From Anthopleura xanthogrammica (Eukaryota > Cnidaria > Anthozoa > Actiniaria > Actiniidae): a stretch of DNA of 64,000 bases. The stretch's first letter is position 1. Each line of letters begins with the position of its first letter. The stretch is taken from assembly GCA_964019055.1 (NCBI GenBank), contig OZ025206.1, positions 10,585,486 through 10,649,485 on the forward strand, given 5' to 3'. Position numbers and translations under genes: made by a program. Below are positions 1 to 11,200 of this stretch, in pieces. The notes under the pieces are model-generated. The model saw only the letters and a list, made by a program, of their open reading frames with translations, did no database searches and had not been told where the DNA came from.

Positions 1-1149
1 TTCCCAAAAACGTTAGTTCCAATGTGTAGTTTAAAATCTAATGTAGATATAGTGTGCGCACAATAGCGAGTGAAGACGTTATGTCGTCCTGAACTGGACA
101 GAATTGGTCAGGTTTACAAGAAATAGGATAAAATAACTGTGAATTAATCCCAGTGAAATAGTACAGAAACAAGCTATTCCTTTTAGTTTTATTATTACAA
201 GAAACTCGTAATTAACAATAGTATGAATGTTCTTAATTCTCTCTCTTTTTTGGAGTTTGTGAGCTTGTTGTGGTCTTGAAGTGCACTAAAATCATGGATA
301 AACTTCCCATCACGATGATCATCTATGTCTAAGATAAGATAAGACAAGATACTCTAGACTCCTTTTTTCCTCTACCAAGTCACTTAAATCTTTTTAGAAG
401 ATCCTGTTTTGAGGTTCTAAAATTAAAACTAAAAATTTCGACAATCAACGATAGACACTATTCGCTTTTTGAACTCCACCTTCTCAATGTCATTTTCCGG
501 GACAAAGAAAGAACGGCTGGCATGGACTGGTTAAATGTGCTGACTGAAAAACGTCAAAAAGAAATCAAGCTAGTGCTTTTCATCTCTTATTTTTTTGGTA
601 ATTGCCAAAGAAATAAGAATTATGACGACTTAATTAGATTCATGATGCCATCGTACATTGTTTCTTTTCTTCTTCTTGGCTGTATTCCGGCACCCGGCCA
701 CTGTATTCCGGTGTTTCAGCATCTTTAGACTCGTAGATAGAGCAGAAACTATGCTAACCGCACGGTTACGGTACAGAATTGACGACATCAAACTACAACT
801 TGCCAAAAAGAAGAGGTCTACTCGATCGTTTTAAAATTGTCTCCAACTAACTTTGTTAATCTTAAGGAAATATTGCAGGATTTTTGGTGTTTTGTAGATT
901 TATTTTTATTTAGTGTTTATTAGCTAGTGTAAATCAATCAGTGTTGTTTTGTATTGAGCTTGTAAAGCAATTCATTAGTATTAAGTTTGTAAATTTAGTC
1001 TTGGTGCAACCAAACTAATTATATTTTTTAACATGTAAATAAAGAAAACCCAAAACACTTTTGCCTCGTTAGATACTGGAGAGATTTATAAAGAAATGAG
1101 TAAACGCGTAATGCGCAAAAAAAATTTGGACTCGAACTAGTCTTTCATT
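1..1149. other. Non-coding, nothing recognised
   Basis: AT-rich sequence with no open frame that resembles a protein and no clear tandem repeat. A short GC-richer patch near 750-790 is reminiscent of the inside of the repeat at 1658-1817, but is too short to call. Confidence 0.5.
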
Positions 1150-1290
1150 TCATGTTTCCCATTTCCGACCAAGTGTCATTCCCTAGAGTATCATTTCTTT
1201 GTTTAACGGTTGCGCATAAGAAGACACAATATGGATACAACTCAAACTTATTCTGAAGAGAATGAAACATGGTTTGGAATGGCAAAACAC
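1150..1290. repeat. MITE-like element, family A (degenerate copy)
   Basis: Inverted ends match the family whose best copies lie at 10962-11145, 14405-14582, 23786-23955 and 35660-35826 (shared core GTGTCATTCCCTAGAG and a central stretch around GGATACAACTCAAA). No coding capacity. Non-autonomous DNA transposon is the simplest reading. Confidence 0.6.
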
Positions 1291-1341
1291 ACCCAATCTA
1301 ATCAGCAGCACTCTTAATTTGTATCGATCACTTTCTATATT

Positions 1342-1606
1342 AAGACTACCTCAGATGATGGTAGCCTACTCGTGCAGCCCGACTTTATATCTCTTGTTAC
1401 TAGTTATTATGACTACCTCAGATGATGGTAGCCTACTCGTGCAGCCCGACTTTATATCTCTTGTTACTAGTTATTAAGACTACCTCAGATGATGGTAGCC
1501 TACTCGTGCAGCCCGACTTTATATCTCTGGTTACTAGTTATTAAGACTACCTCAGATGATGGTAGCCTACTCGTGCAGCCCGACTTTACCTCTGGTTACT
1601 AGTTAT
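1342..1606. repeat. Minisatellite, about 67-bp unit, 4 copies
   Basis: Four head-to-tail copies of a unit starting GACTACCTCAGATGATGG and ending in TTACTAGTTATTA. The last copy lacks a few bases near its end. No known function. Confidence 0.9.
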
Positions 1607-1657
1607 GTTCGGATGCACGCCAGATGATGATAAATCAATGAAACGAAGTAAAAACAC

Positions 1658-1817
1658 AGCAGATTTCGTATGTGTGTGAAAAGTCACGGCACGGTTACGG
1701 CGCGGCGCGGACACGTCACCGAATGTCGAATGTTTTCATACACGGCACGGCACTGACATGGTCAAGGCAAGGCGCGGTCCGTGCCGTTAGTTTTTCATAG
1801 TCCTACGCAAAATGCTC
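1658..1817. repeat. MITE-like element, family D
   Basis: Ends are imperfect inverted repeats (GCAGATTTCGTATG on the left, its approximate complement on the right) around an unusually GC-rich core of CACGG/GCGCGG motifs. A close second copy is at 53039-53210 and a diverged one at 58793-58968. Confidence 0.7.
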
Positions 1818-1856
1818 CAATGCCAATAGATTTAAAGACAATTGAATAAAAATGAT

Positions 1857-1862
1857 TTTATT
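1857..1862 (-). terminator. Probable polyadenylation signal of the roadblock gene
   Basis: AATAAA on the minus strand, about 530 bases beyond the stop codon of the dynein light chain gene. It is the first perfect hexamer I noted on that strand, and would give a 3' UTR of roughly 550 bases. Inference from position only. Confidence 0.4.
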
Positions 1863-2391
1863 GATATAGGCCATCAACTATGTGCTACGTAAGTACTACC
1901 AATATAACCAGGCCTGGGACATCTTGGTGAATGTCCAACTGAATGGTCACCATATAAGTTTACTTAGCGATTCGAATTACACGCACCCTAAGTGTAGAAA
2001 GGACTGCAGAAATGAATAGCATCCAGTTCTAAAAACGAAACTAACAATAAAACAATTTAAAAATTAAAATGCCCACCATTTACGTAATATGGAAAAAAAT
2101 ATGGAAATCTAAAAAATTTCATGCGAAGGAAATCTGAAAAAATGGAAACAGAATGAACATCAAGGAAAGGTATGAAACCGAGATGTGTTTGAAAATTTGA
2201 AGAACATAACTGGGTACTGATTTCCATTTTTTCGCGAACTGATACATAAGGGACCCTCTTAAGTTCTAGTAATGAAATCTAGATCTAAAGTATCAATGAA
2301 CATGGACATCGTTCCAGGGATAACAGCTTGTCTTGTATGAAGCCATGTACAACTAACAGTTACTTGCAGAGTCTGTCTTTCTCCCTGTGCA

Positions 2392-2700
2392 TCACTTCTC
2401 TCCTTCGTTATTAGTCTGTATCACAATCAGTGAGTAATCATTTTCTGGTGCGATCATAATCTCGAATTTTCGTGAACGAACGCGTAAGAATTTCAGGTCG
2501 TTCAGTGGGTCGAGGTCTCTGATAGAACAGCGGGCCATTTGGGCCAGGCTGCGGCAGTTCGCCAAGTATAGCTGTGTCGTCGTGTTATCCATGGTAGAAC
2601 GTATAGCAACACCTTCAGCATTGGTGATTATAGATCCTATGACTCCTGGATGAGCATCGATTCGTTTGATAGTCTGCTCGACTTCTTCTGTTGTCGTCAT
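2392..2700 (-). CDS. DYNLRB: Dynein light chain roadblock-type (LC7/roadblock family)
   Basis: A 102-residue protein in one uninterrupted frame. Roadblock light chains dimerise and bind the intermediate chain of cytoplasmic dynein (and axonemal or IFT dyneins), helping cargo attachment. The family signature is plain: an N-terminal helix with EVEQTIKRI, then HPGVIGSIITNAEG, the highly conserved RSTMDN, then RDLDPLNDLKFLRVRSRK and EIMIAPENDYSLIVIQ. Length fits the usual 96-104 residues. The start is the first ATG after upstream stops; TGA ends it at 2392. It is oriented opposite to the three large genes. Animal orthologues usually have introns, so the single exon is slightly odd and could reflect intron loss or a retrocopy, although the frame is intact and the residues well conserved. 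Confidence 0.95.
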   Translation of the reverse strand: MTTTEEVEQTIKRIDAHPGVIGSIITNAEGVAIRSTMDNTTTQLYLANCRSLAQMARCSIRDLDPLNDLKFLRVRSRKFEIMIAPENDYSLIVIQTNNEGEK

Positions 2701-4221
2701 TTTGGTTGGTAATTCTATCTTGGGTCAGAAACGGAAAGTAAACATCAATTTGAGTTATTTCGATTATTGGCGCGTCTGTTTGGTCAGCTTGACATCAAGA
2801 GAACAGACATTCTGACAGTTAATTTCTGCTAGTGCAAAGACAATCTATGAGCCTCTCAGGTAATAGTTATGACTCACAGACTGTTATATAGCGTGTCTGT
2901 GATATTTTCCCCTTCTTTTACTCTTCATTCCCTTTCGTTCTATTCAGTCCCATTTCGTATTGATATTCATTTCCCTTCCCTTCATTTTCCCTTTATTTCG
3001 CTTTGTTTGTTTTGTTGTGTTGTCGTTATTGTGGTTTTTTGGCTTCGGTTTTCTTCTTTCGTGCTCATTCAGGCCTCAGTTCCAATTAAGAATCACATTC
3101 CTTTCTTTTCTTCATTGATTTTTTTATTTTTACTAAATATAATCCTAACATGCTAAATTCGCGAATTCCAATTCGATCTGTGAGTTACCCCCGTGAGTCC
3201 TGGGAGTCTGACTTTGATCAACCCAGACCGCGTTGTTTTGGCTCGATAATTAAGATGGAACTTTTTCTTTTTTTCCTTTCCTTTCCTTTTCTCAGTTTCC
3301 TTTCTCTTACTTTTTTTCAAAGAATTTTTTCCAAGAGCAGACGCGCGCACCAACAATTAAGAAACAATTTTTAAATGAGTCGAAACTGGGGGAAATATAA
3401 ACAATTTTCTAGGCCTTGCTAGTGATACTCGTAATTTTCAAAAATGTAGAGAATAAAATACTGTAGTTCTGAGAAATCAAATTCTAGCTTTGAATCACAG
3501 TAAAGAATAAGATGCGACCATCTGGTATATGCATCAACCAATCCTTCCTTCAAAATATTTTGCTAATTTTTTTCACTCCATTCTTATGGGCTCCGCCAGT
3601 GATGTCATTAATTAATGTTGGCATTCAGGTCACCGCAAGAGAAACCACGAAAATCTTCGAGTTTTATCACAAACCAGATAAATTATTAAACACCAAGATT
3701 TTAAAATAAAAATCATCTTCCCCAAGAAATTTAAAGCGAGCTCGATTCGTTTAGTTTTTATTGCTTTTAGATATTATTTTTAGCTCGGCAGAAATGGGTC
3801 TTTATAATCAAAATTCCCTAATGATTTTGTTGGGTCACAGATCACGAAGCTGAATGCCTTCGTAGACGCCAAGCATTTGTAAAACAGCTTACTTTGGTAT
3901 TTTTTCCTGGTTACGAAGCAAGAAAAAAGGAAATTGTATTCTACTTGATCACACACGAGAAAGAAAACAAAAGAAAGCAAAAAAGACAAAAACAATTCGG
4001 CGATGAAAAGTTTTGTCGTTGTCAAGTAAATGCTTGAAACTGAAACTGATGTCAACGGAGAGTTCCGATTAAGAGAGCGAATAATACTCGGATAAGACAA
4101 AGATGAGTAGATAGGTAAGTTACCGTCAATGAAAATCAAATAAGCTCTTAAAGTAACTATGTATGACAATTACCTTGTGAAGTAAAGCAATAGAAGTTCC
4201 AGTAGAAATATATTTTTGTGT
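2701..4221. other. Intergenic; pyrimidine-rich tracts and a SINE-tail fragment
   Basis: The first 150 bases are the likely promoter/5' UTR of the roadblock gene; no TATA box is obvious. 2895-3135 and 3262-3330 are long pyrimidine-rich tracts that open spurious frames. 3150-3235 matches the 57-bp tail unit of the SINE family seen at 26906-27290 and 39220-39490. The rest shows nothing recognisable. Confidence 0.5.
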
Positions 4222-4455
4222 TTAGTGAAGTGACAGTCTGGACAGATAATATTGCGGTACTCCTTCGCTGTGAGTGATGGCAAGAATGTCACGCGCTTTG
4301 GATAATTTGGCAACAGGAAGCCCATGCTTATCAAATCGCTGCATGCTGAAACCGGAAATACTCTGGTGGCTCTGCATGACCTCTGAGCGGTAAGCGATGG
4401 GTCCAGGATATTTTAAGGGGATGGATGGATCCATATCATTTATTTCTTTTTCCAT
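4222..4455 (-). CDS. Unidentified 77-residue ORF
   Basis: An ORF on the minus strand with an in-frame TGA just before its ATG and a TAA at the end. I do not recognise the family. The composition looks protein-like, unlike the low-complexity frames around it: a proline-rich start (DPSIPLKYPGPIAYRSE), then SISGFSMQRFDKHGLPVAKL, and a basic/hydrophobic end with SEGVPQYYLSRLSL. No signal peptide or membrane segment. It has the same orientation as the roadblock gene 1.5 kb away and diverges from the kinase gene that starts about 800 bases to its right. It may be a small intact gene, the first exon of a longer one, or chance. Confidence 0.4.
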   Translation of the reverse strand: MEKEINDMDPSIPLKYPGPIAYRSEVMQSHQSISGFSMQRFDKHGLPVAKLSKARDILAITHSEGVPQYYLSRLSLH

Positions 4456-4876
4456 TAATTTTTCTCACGTGGACGCAAAGGGGTGGGACTGCTGGCTAAA
4501 TGAAAGTAAAAGGATTTCCTTTTTCTTAGGAAGCACTTTATGATATTCGTTTTGTATGGAATAGGGGTTGGCTATCCACCCCCTGGATCCGCCCTTGTAA
4601 GACCACCACGAGAAAGGACCACTCTTTTTCTCCTTAGGTTAAAAAATCCTGGTAACCGAGAATGGTCTGGAAGGGGCTGGGAGGTAAGGGTGGTCAAACC
4701 CGTTGAACACTTTCAGACTCCACTAACCTCCTTAGTCTTTAGATGTTTATCGGGTAAGAAAAAAATAATTATCAAGAGAAAGAAAAGAATAATTATCAAG
4801 AGAATCAACCAAAAGGCATATATTGCGCAAGTTCCTGTAATTCAGTTCATACTGCAAGAGGAATTAATAAACCAGA

Positions 4877-4920
<44 letters not shown>

Positions 4921-5240
4921 TCCTTTATGATCCAATACTGGTTTCAGTCCGGTCTTTTCCTTCACATTTTTTCCTATTTCTTCCTTTCTTCCTTTTTTCC
5001 AAGGGAAAATTACTAGTCCTCTGCTCTCTTTCATATAAAGGAGTCTTTTAATAAGCAAATCAGACCTTTTTTTGACATTTAAAAATGTGCATAAAATCAA
5101 CTGCCTTTGTTCGGGATCCCTGTGTGGTATATATACATTTGCTCGATCAGGAGCCTGGGATCTAATACAAAAAAATGGCGGTCAAGACTTCGTTGAACAA
5201 AGAATGAAAAAGAAAACAAGAAAACTCGTCCTCATGAAGA
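4456..5240. other. Intergenic; (TTA)n microsatellite, kinase 5' flank
   Basis: Holds a clean ATT/TTA trinucleotide run at about 4877-4919. The end of this stretch is the likely 5' UTR of the kinase: an in-frame TGA at 5235 lies just before the ATG at 5241. Confidence 0.6.
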
Positions 5241-8200
5241 ATGGAAGGACTGAATGACAGGAATAGAAGACATACTGGAGCCTTCAAGCCCATTACAGGG
5301 TAAGTTACATCGTTCTAGTATAAATAACTGTGGAAAACTGATGTTTTTTACTGAGGAGAGACATTTGATTCATGTACTGTTAAGCTTATTATAATACGAT
5401 TTCCAAACCTGATTTTCTGCTTAACTCTACAGTGATAATTGTGTTTTACAGCGCGCTAAAACTGCAAATTATTTTTCTATGTTGTGCTTAACCTGCTGTA
5501 GTTTTTATTGTGAGATACAAATTCAACAACTGTTAACTCTCATGCATGAAATTTGACAAGATTACTGAGCTTATTTGTCCTTCATTTCTAGGTGTTATGG
5601 CTCTGATTATCCAAAGTGTATGCCACCGGAAAGATTTGTTGCATCACGTTTAGTTGGGGGATTGAAAGACCTGTTTTCACAATTATCAAAAAGAAAGGAT
5701 GTACAAAGTAAGAGAAACGGAATTGAAGTAATCACATATAGCACTGTTAAACTTGATTCTCTCAAAACTAGTAAAAAGTTCTTATTTTATTTAGGTCCCC
5801 AGATAAGAGATCATAAAGGCTCAGATACACGGTGCAACATTCTTTGCAACATTGCTTGCAACATTACGATTACAGTACTATTTCAGCAGCCAAATCAGAA
5901 AAAATCTCGATTTTTCTGCTTAATTTACAAGGGTAATACAAATTACATAAAAATAATAAAACAGACGTTCAAATTTTTATATTTTAGTGGGATGTTGCAT
6001 GCAATGTTGCACCGTGTGTCAGAGCCTTAAGTTTCTTAGAGTACAACCTCTTATCAGGACCAAAATAAGAACTTTTTACTAGTCTTGAGAAGAAGCTAGG
6101 AGAATCAAGTTTTAGAGCATAGAACATCAAAACATTAGCAAGACTTGTAATAAAGATCACTAGAACACTGGACAATGATAAGGGAAAAAGAGGGGCATGA
6201 TCCAGTCACTCATGTAAAACATGTTCAGGTATCTTTGGGTATTTTTCAATGTGGTCATCATATCAAATGTGGGTGAGAGGGCTGGAGAATGTTTTAGCAA
6301 TAGACCTTTCCTGAATTCGTTTGGATGATCACGAAACACTGGTTCCAAGTCGAGTCTGAATAATTATGATTCTTTTATTTACCAAGGACAACCTCGATTT
6401 GAAACCATTGTTTCGTGATCATCAATGAAGCAAATTCGGGAAAGGTCTATTGTTCCTCCAAAAGAAATTGTGGTAAACTTGGTTTTCAGTTGATAACTCA
6501 TGAACCTCTACAAAAACTCATCCTTTCAAATCTTCACCTTGACTCTCTAAAAGTATTCAGAATTTTACTAAGAATAGTTTTTACTTTCCATTATATGATT
6601 ACCTGCTCATTTTGTTCTTCCTTGGACCATGGTACCATTATTTAGTATATTTAATTCATCTGAAATAGTGTATTTAATGTCAACACATTTGTTTCAGCTC
6701 AAGAAAACAAAAGTGAGGATGGAATACTCCACTCCAAACCATGTATGTAATTTAATAACCACAACTTGATTAAAAATATTAAAATTTATATCTAATTAAT
6801 ATAGACAGAAATAATAATTTTATTTTTATTTTCAGTTCCGAACCTTGCTGGAAGGTATAAAGTTTTAAACCTGATTGGCAATGGACAGTCTTCTATACTG
6901 GTAGCTGCTGAGGTATTCTAGTTGTTTTTGTTACAGTTGTATTTGTTGCAGTTGATGTTGTATTGTTGTTGTCTTTGTACAAAACAGATGAATCTATAAA
7001 AGTTTAAGAAAAATGAAAAAAAAATCTAACACCCCCCTCCCCATGAGATAACCCTGGATCCAACCCTATTGTTTATTTATTTATTTATTTTATTTATTAG
7101 CAATGTTTAAACAGGCGGTATCCAATTCAGCTGAGGCTGGTTTAAATGGAGGGAAAAAAACCTAAATAAATATAAATATAAATATAAATATATATACAAA
7201 TACATATACAAAGGTTCTATGTAAACTATAAATGTTCTTACAATGACGTCTTACTACTTATTATGAACCACATAAATGCAGTTTAAGACCTTTCTTAAAT
7301 TTTAGCAGGGATGTTTTCTTTCTTAGTTTACTGGGTAACGTATTCCACACTTTTGCCCCGTGATAGCTGTTGTTCAGACAAATAATGATAAATGTCACAT
7401 TTCATTCAAAACTTCCTTAGGATCTTCACCATCCCACCAAAAAAGTGGTTGCCATTAAAATAATGAATTTAAACTACAAAGCCCTTGGTGCTCAGGTAAG
7501 TTGAACAATGAGTTCCAATAACTGTTGGGTTTTTCTCAAAATACAGTAGTTCATTCATCACAGATACAAGGTATCAGGGCTTGACACTAACATACATCAA
7601 CTAGTCTGAGACTAGTAAAGGTTTGCTGTGGACTGGTGGGAAAAAGACCTTGGGACTAGTGATTATCCACAGTGACAAGCCCAAGGACTAACTAGTACCT
7701 AAAAAAGTTATAGTCAAGCCCTGAGTATATAATATAGTTCAGATTAGATGAATTGTGATTTATATTATAGCGATAGCTTCAGTAGATATTTTATTATCAT
7801 TATATGCTAAATTCCAATTTGATGTGTGAGTTAGCCCTAAGATGATCGCACTTTTATACAAGGGTTTTTGTTCTCAGGGACAAAAATACTGGCTGGTGAT
7901 CAGCCAAAATTTGCACTTGTCTGGCCAAATGCATCTTACATGGTTCAGTCCTCTTGACAAATATGATCAGTCACATTGAAGATCATTATTATGTTGAACA
8001 GTCAGATGTGACCAGTTTGTCATCATATCTGGGCATTGAGCAGTCTTGGTCTTTGCTTAACCTGCCTACTATGACCATAGTATGTGCTGCTAATCTGTAT
8101 GTGCTGCTTATATGTGTAGGAAGCTGAATGTATCCAGCAGCTTAATAGAGCTGATCCATTACAAGTCTCCAGTATTGTTCGATTATTGGTAGGTGAAAAA

Positions 8201-11200
8201 ATACAAACACAGTTTATGTTGCATTATAATATAGTTTGGATATTAGAACCTACACACTGAATGGTCAAGAACTGTGCTTTATTAGTGAACGAAGCATGGT
8301 TGCTGACGCCATCCTCATGTGTGCAGCAAACTTTGCAAATAGATAAGAAAATAGCATTGAAAACTAAAACAGATTTTCCCTTTCTATATAATAAACCACA
8401 CATGAAATAAAACACTCCATTTAGTAATAAAAATGAAAAAAAACCTTTTCTTACTGTATGGATAAAAAGTTAAATTTTACACCGTAAAAAATAAGAGAGA
8501 TCACTTACTGACGTTTCGGACGCTAGTCCTTCATCGGAGTAAAAGAGAGAATAAGAGTAGAAGGTAGTGTATATATGATAAAGATATTATTGGTTATCTA
8601 TTTTCTATCTTTACCATATATACACTACCTTCCACTCTTATTCTCTCTTTTACTCCGACGAAGGACTAGCGTCCGAAACGTCAGTAAGTGATCTCTCTTA
8701 TTTTTTACGGTGTAAAATTTAACTTTTTATCCATACTGTTTCATTAGAAACACCGACGCAGCCCACACTAGCTTACTGCTAGTTATCTCTCTTTTCTTAC
8801 TGTGTTATTCATTCATTAGTTTATCCATTCATTCATTCATTTTCACTTATTCATTTATTCATTGCAATTCATTCATCCCTTTTGTTCTGATTCATTCATT
8901 CATTCATTAATGCATGGGTTTAAGAATTGGTTACCTCACAAAGGTATTAAATACTTTTTACCATTTTTTTTAGATTAAATATTTCTCTTTCTCATTCCAG
9001 AATAAGTTTATTTTTGACAACCATTATTGTATGGCATTTGAGCTTCTTCGCCCAAGACCTTTACATCAATATTTTCAGGTTTGTTCTCTTTTTTGTATTA
9101 TTTCTATATTACAACTACAACTTCATGCCATGTGTCATTTTCTTGAGAATAAGATTCTTTATTTGAGTTGTATCCATATTCATGTGTCTTCTCCTGCACA
9201 ACCATTAAACAAAGAAATCATAGTCTAGATCTGAAATAATTGTGAAAACATTATGCCCTGGAGGCCTTTTCATAGCTATAGTCTATCATGTTTTATCATA
9301 ACTATATATAACTTACAGTAACTGTGCATTTTGTTTGGATGAGAAAATTTGATTTGAAGTTATTTCAACATTATGGTATTGTACCTCTAAGGTTACTGCA
9401 ATTTTGCATGTTCTGCAGACCCAGACATTGCAATGGCTTGTCGTGAAATTGGCTCTTTGCTGCTGTCAATCAAAACTCATTAGTCTCGGTACCTTTTATA
9501 TTTTTGAATGGCAGCAGTAAAAACCCATTTCACAACAAGATGTTGGAATGTCTGGGTTTGCAGAATATGTAAAACCACAGTAAAACTTTTAATTTCTTAC
9601 ATTCCATACAAAAACTGCTCTGACTTTTAATTAGAAATCTATTTATTTTCTGTCATTCACAGCGACTATTGAACCAGTAGTTATTTGAATTTAAAATATA
9701 AATTATATTTTAATATGTGATTTAACTTTATTATAATTTTTTTTAAATTTTATTAACTGGTTAAATATTTTGTCACATTTTTTGCAGAGAACAGAACTTG
9801 ACTCTGAGGTTAGTTATTTTCCTGAAAAGTCATTTAATTTTTTTTCCTTTTTCAATTGAATTTAAAATGTTGAACTTTTTTGTGCAAACAGGAAGAAATC
9901 CTTGAGAAACTCAGAGAAATAACAACTCAGGTTTGTTTTCTTTTGAAAGATTATTTTCAAAGATTGTTTATTTGGTATTTCATTGAATAAATAGACTGAG
10001 ATGGTAAAAGTAAACTATATGACCCCAAAATCGGTGTCGGTGGGGTATCGGCTGACACCACACTGTTAGGCTACTGTTAACCTACCGACAAACTACCAAC
10101 ACCCTACAGATATCTGCCTGGAAGCCACCAACAACCTACCGTAACTTTTTCAACATATTGTTTTATAACCTACCGACATCCTACTGATAACCTACCAACA
10201 CCGATTTGGGGGTTGTATAGTTTACTATTAACAACTGAGATGATCACATATCCATATCATATCACAAATGAGCAAGTTCATGAGCGAGTGAGTGATATGA
10301 TATGGAAAACAAGTGAATAAAATCAATATCAGGCTCATAACATGTAATAATTTGTTTATTACACATTTAGGGTCGATACAATAATACAGTTTACAATTTG
10401 CCGTGAAATAATATCATAACACTTCACTGATAGGGTTTTTATTCATGGCTTGATCCAACCTTAATTATTCATTTTATTGAAATGGTAATGAAATTTTATT
10501 ATTTTGTACTTTAGATTCTTGGAGTATTGGGATTCCTCAGAAGGTAGGCAATATAAGCTGCAGCCTACGGAACCTTAGCACACCATTCCAGCACTTTTCG
10601 TATTTCTGTGACCTACCGATTCCAAGCATCTGGTGTTTTAGCTTCCACCGAGCGATAAAGAAATTCCAATGCCTCAACAGTCATTTTTCACATGAAAATG
10701 GCTGTTGAGTCACAGGAATTTCTTTATCACTTGATCAGAATGAATTTGGCTCTTTGTAATTTTGATTGATGGAAGCCAAACTAAAATGCCCGGATTCGGT
10801 TAGGTCACAGAATTATGGAAAGCACTGTAAGTCCTGCAATAATGTTTGTAAATGACACATAATTTATTATGATATTGCACTACATAGAATAATCTATTTT
10901 TATTGATGAAAATCCAATGCTGTGATAATAAATGAAATGCTGTTGTATCATTGGTAATATGTACCTCTTTACCTTGGGCATAATGTTTTCCCATTTCAGA
11001 CGGTCAAGTGTCATTGATACATTAAGTTGTATCAATATTTTATGTATCTTCTCATGTGCAACTGTTAATTAAAAAATTGATACTCTTGGCTAGGGAATGA
11101 AACATGATCTCTAATGGGAAAACATTATGCTCAAGGTAAAGAGGTCAGTAAAGCCTACTGACTGGGTTTGTAGTTGGCTCTGAGAATGAGCAATAAAATA

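Larger units (their letters stand above)
8460..8732. repeat. Large foldback, about 120-bp near-perfect arms
   Basis: Left arm about 8460-8581, right arm about 8611-8732, separated by about 30 bases; only a few mismatches. The arms start GGATAAAAAGTT and include GACGTTTCGGACGC. Sits in kinase intron 6. Arms this similar suggest recent origin or gene conversion. Each arm contains a hammerhead-like motif, annotated separately. Confidence 0.9.

Noticed and set aside
4540..5016. 158-residue ORF with a leucine run
   Set aside because: The second half is a (TTA)n repeat and a pyrimidine tract; the first half has no recognisable domain.
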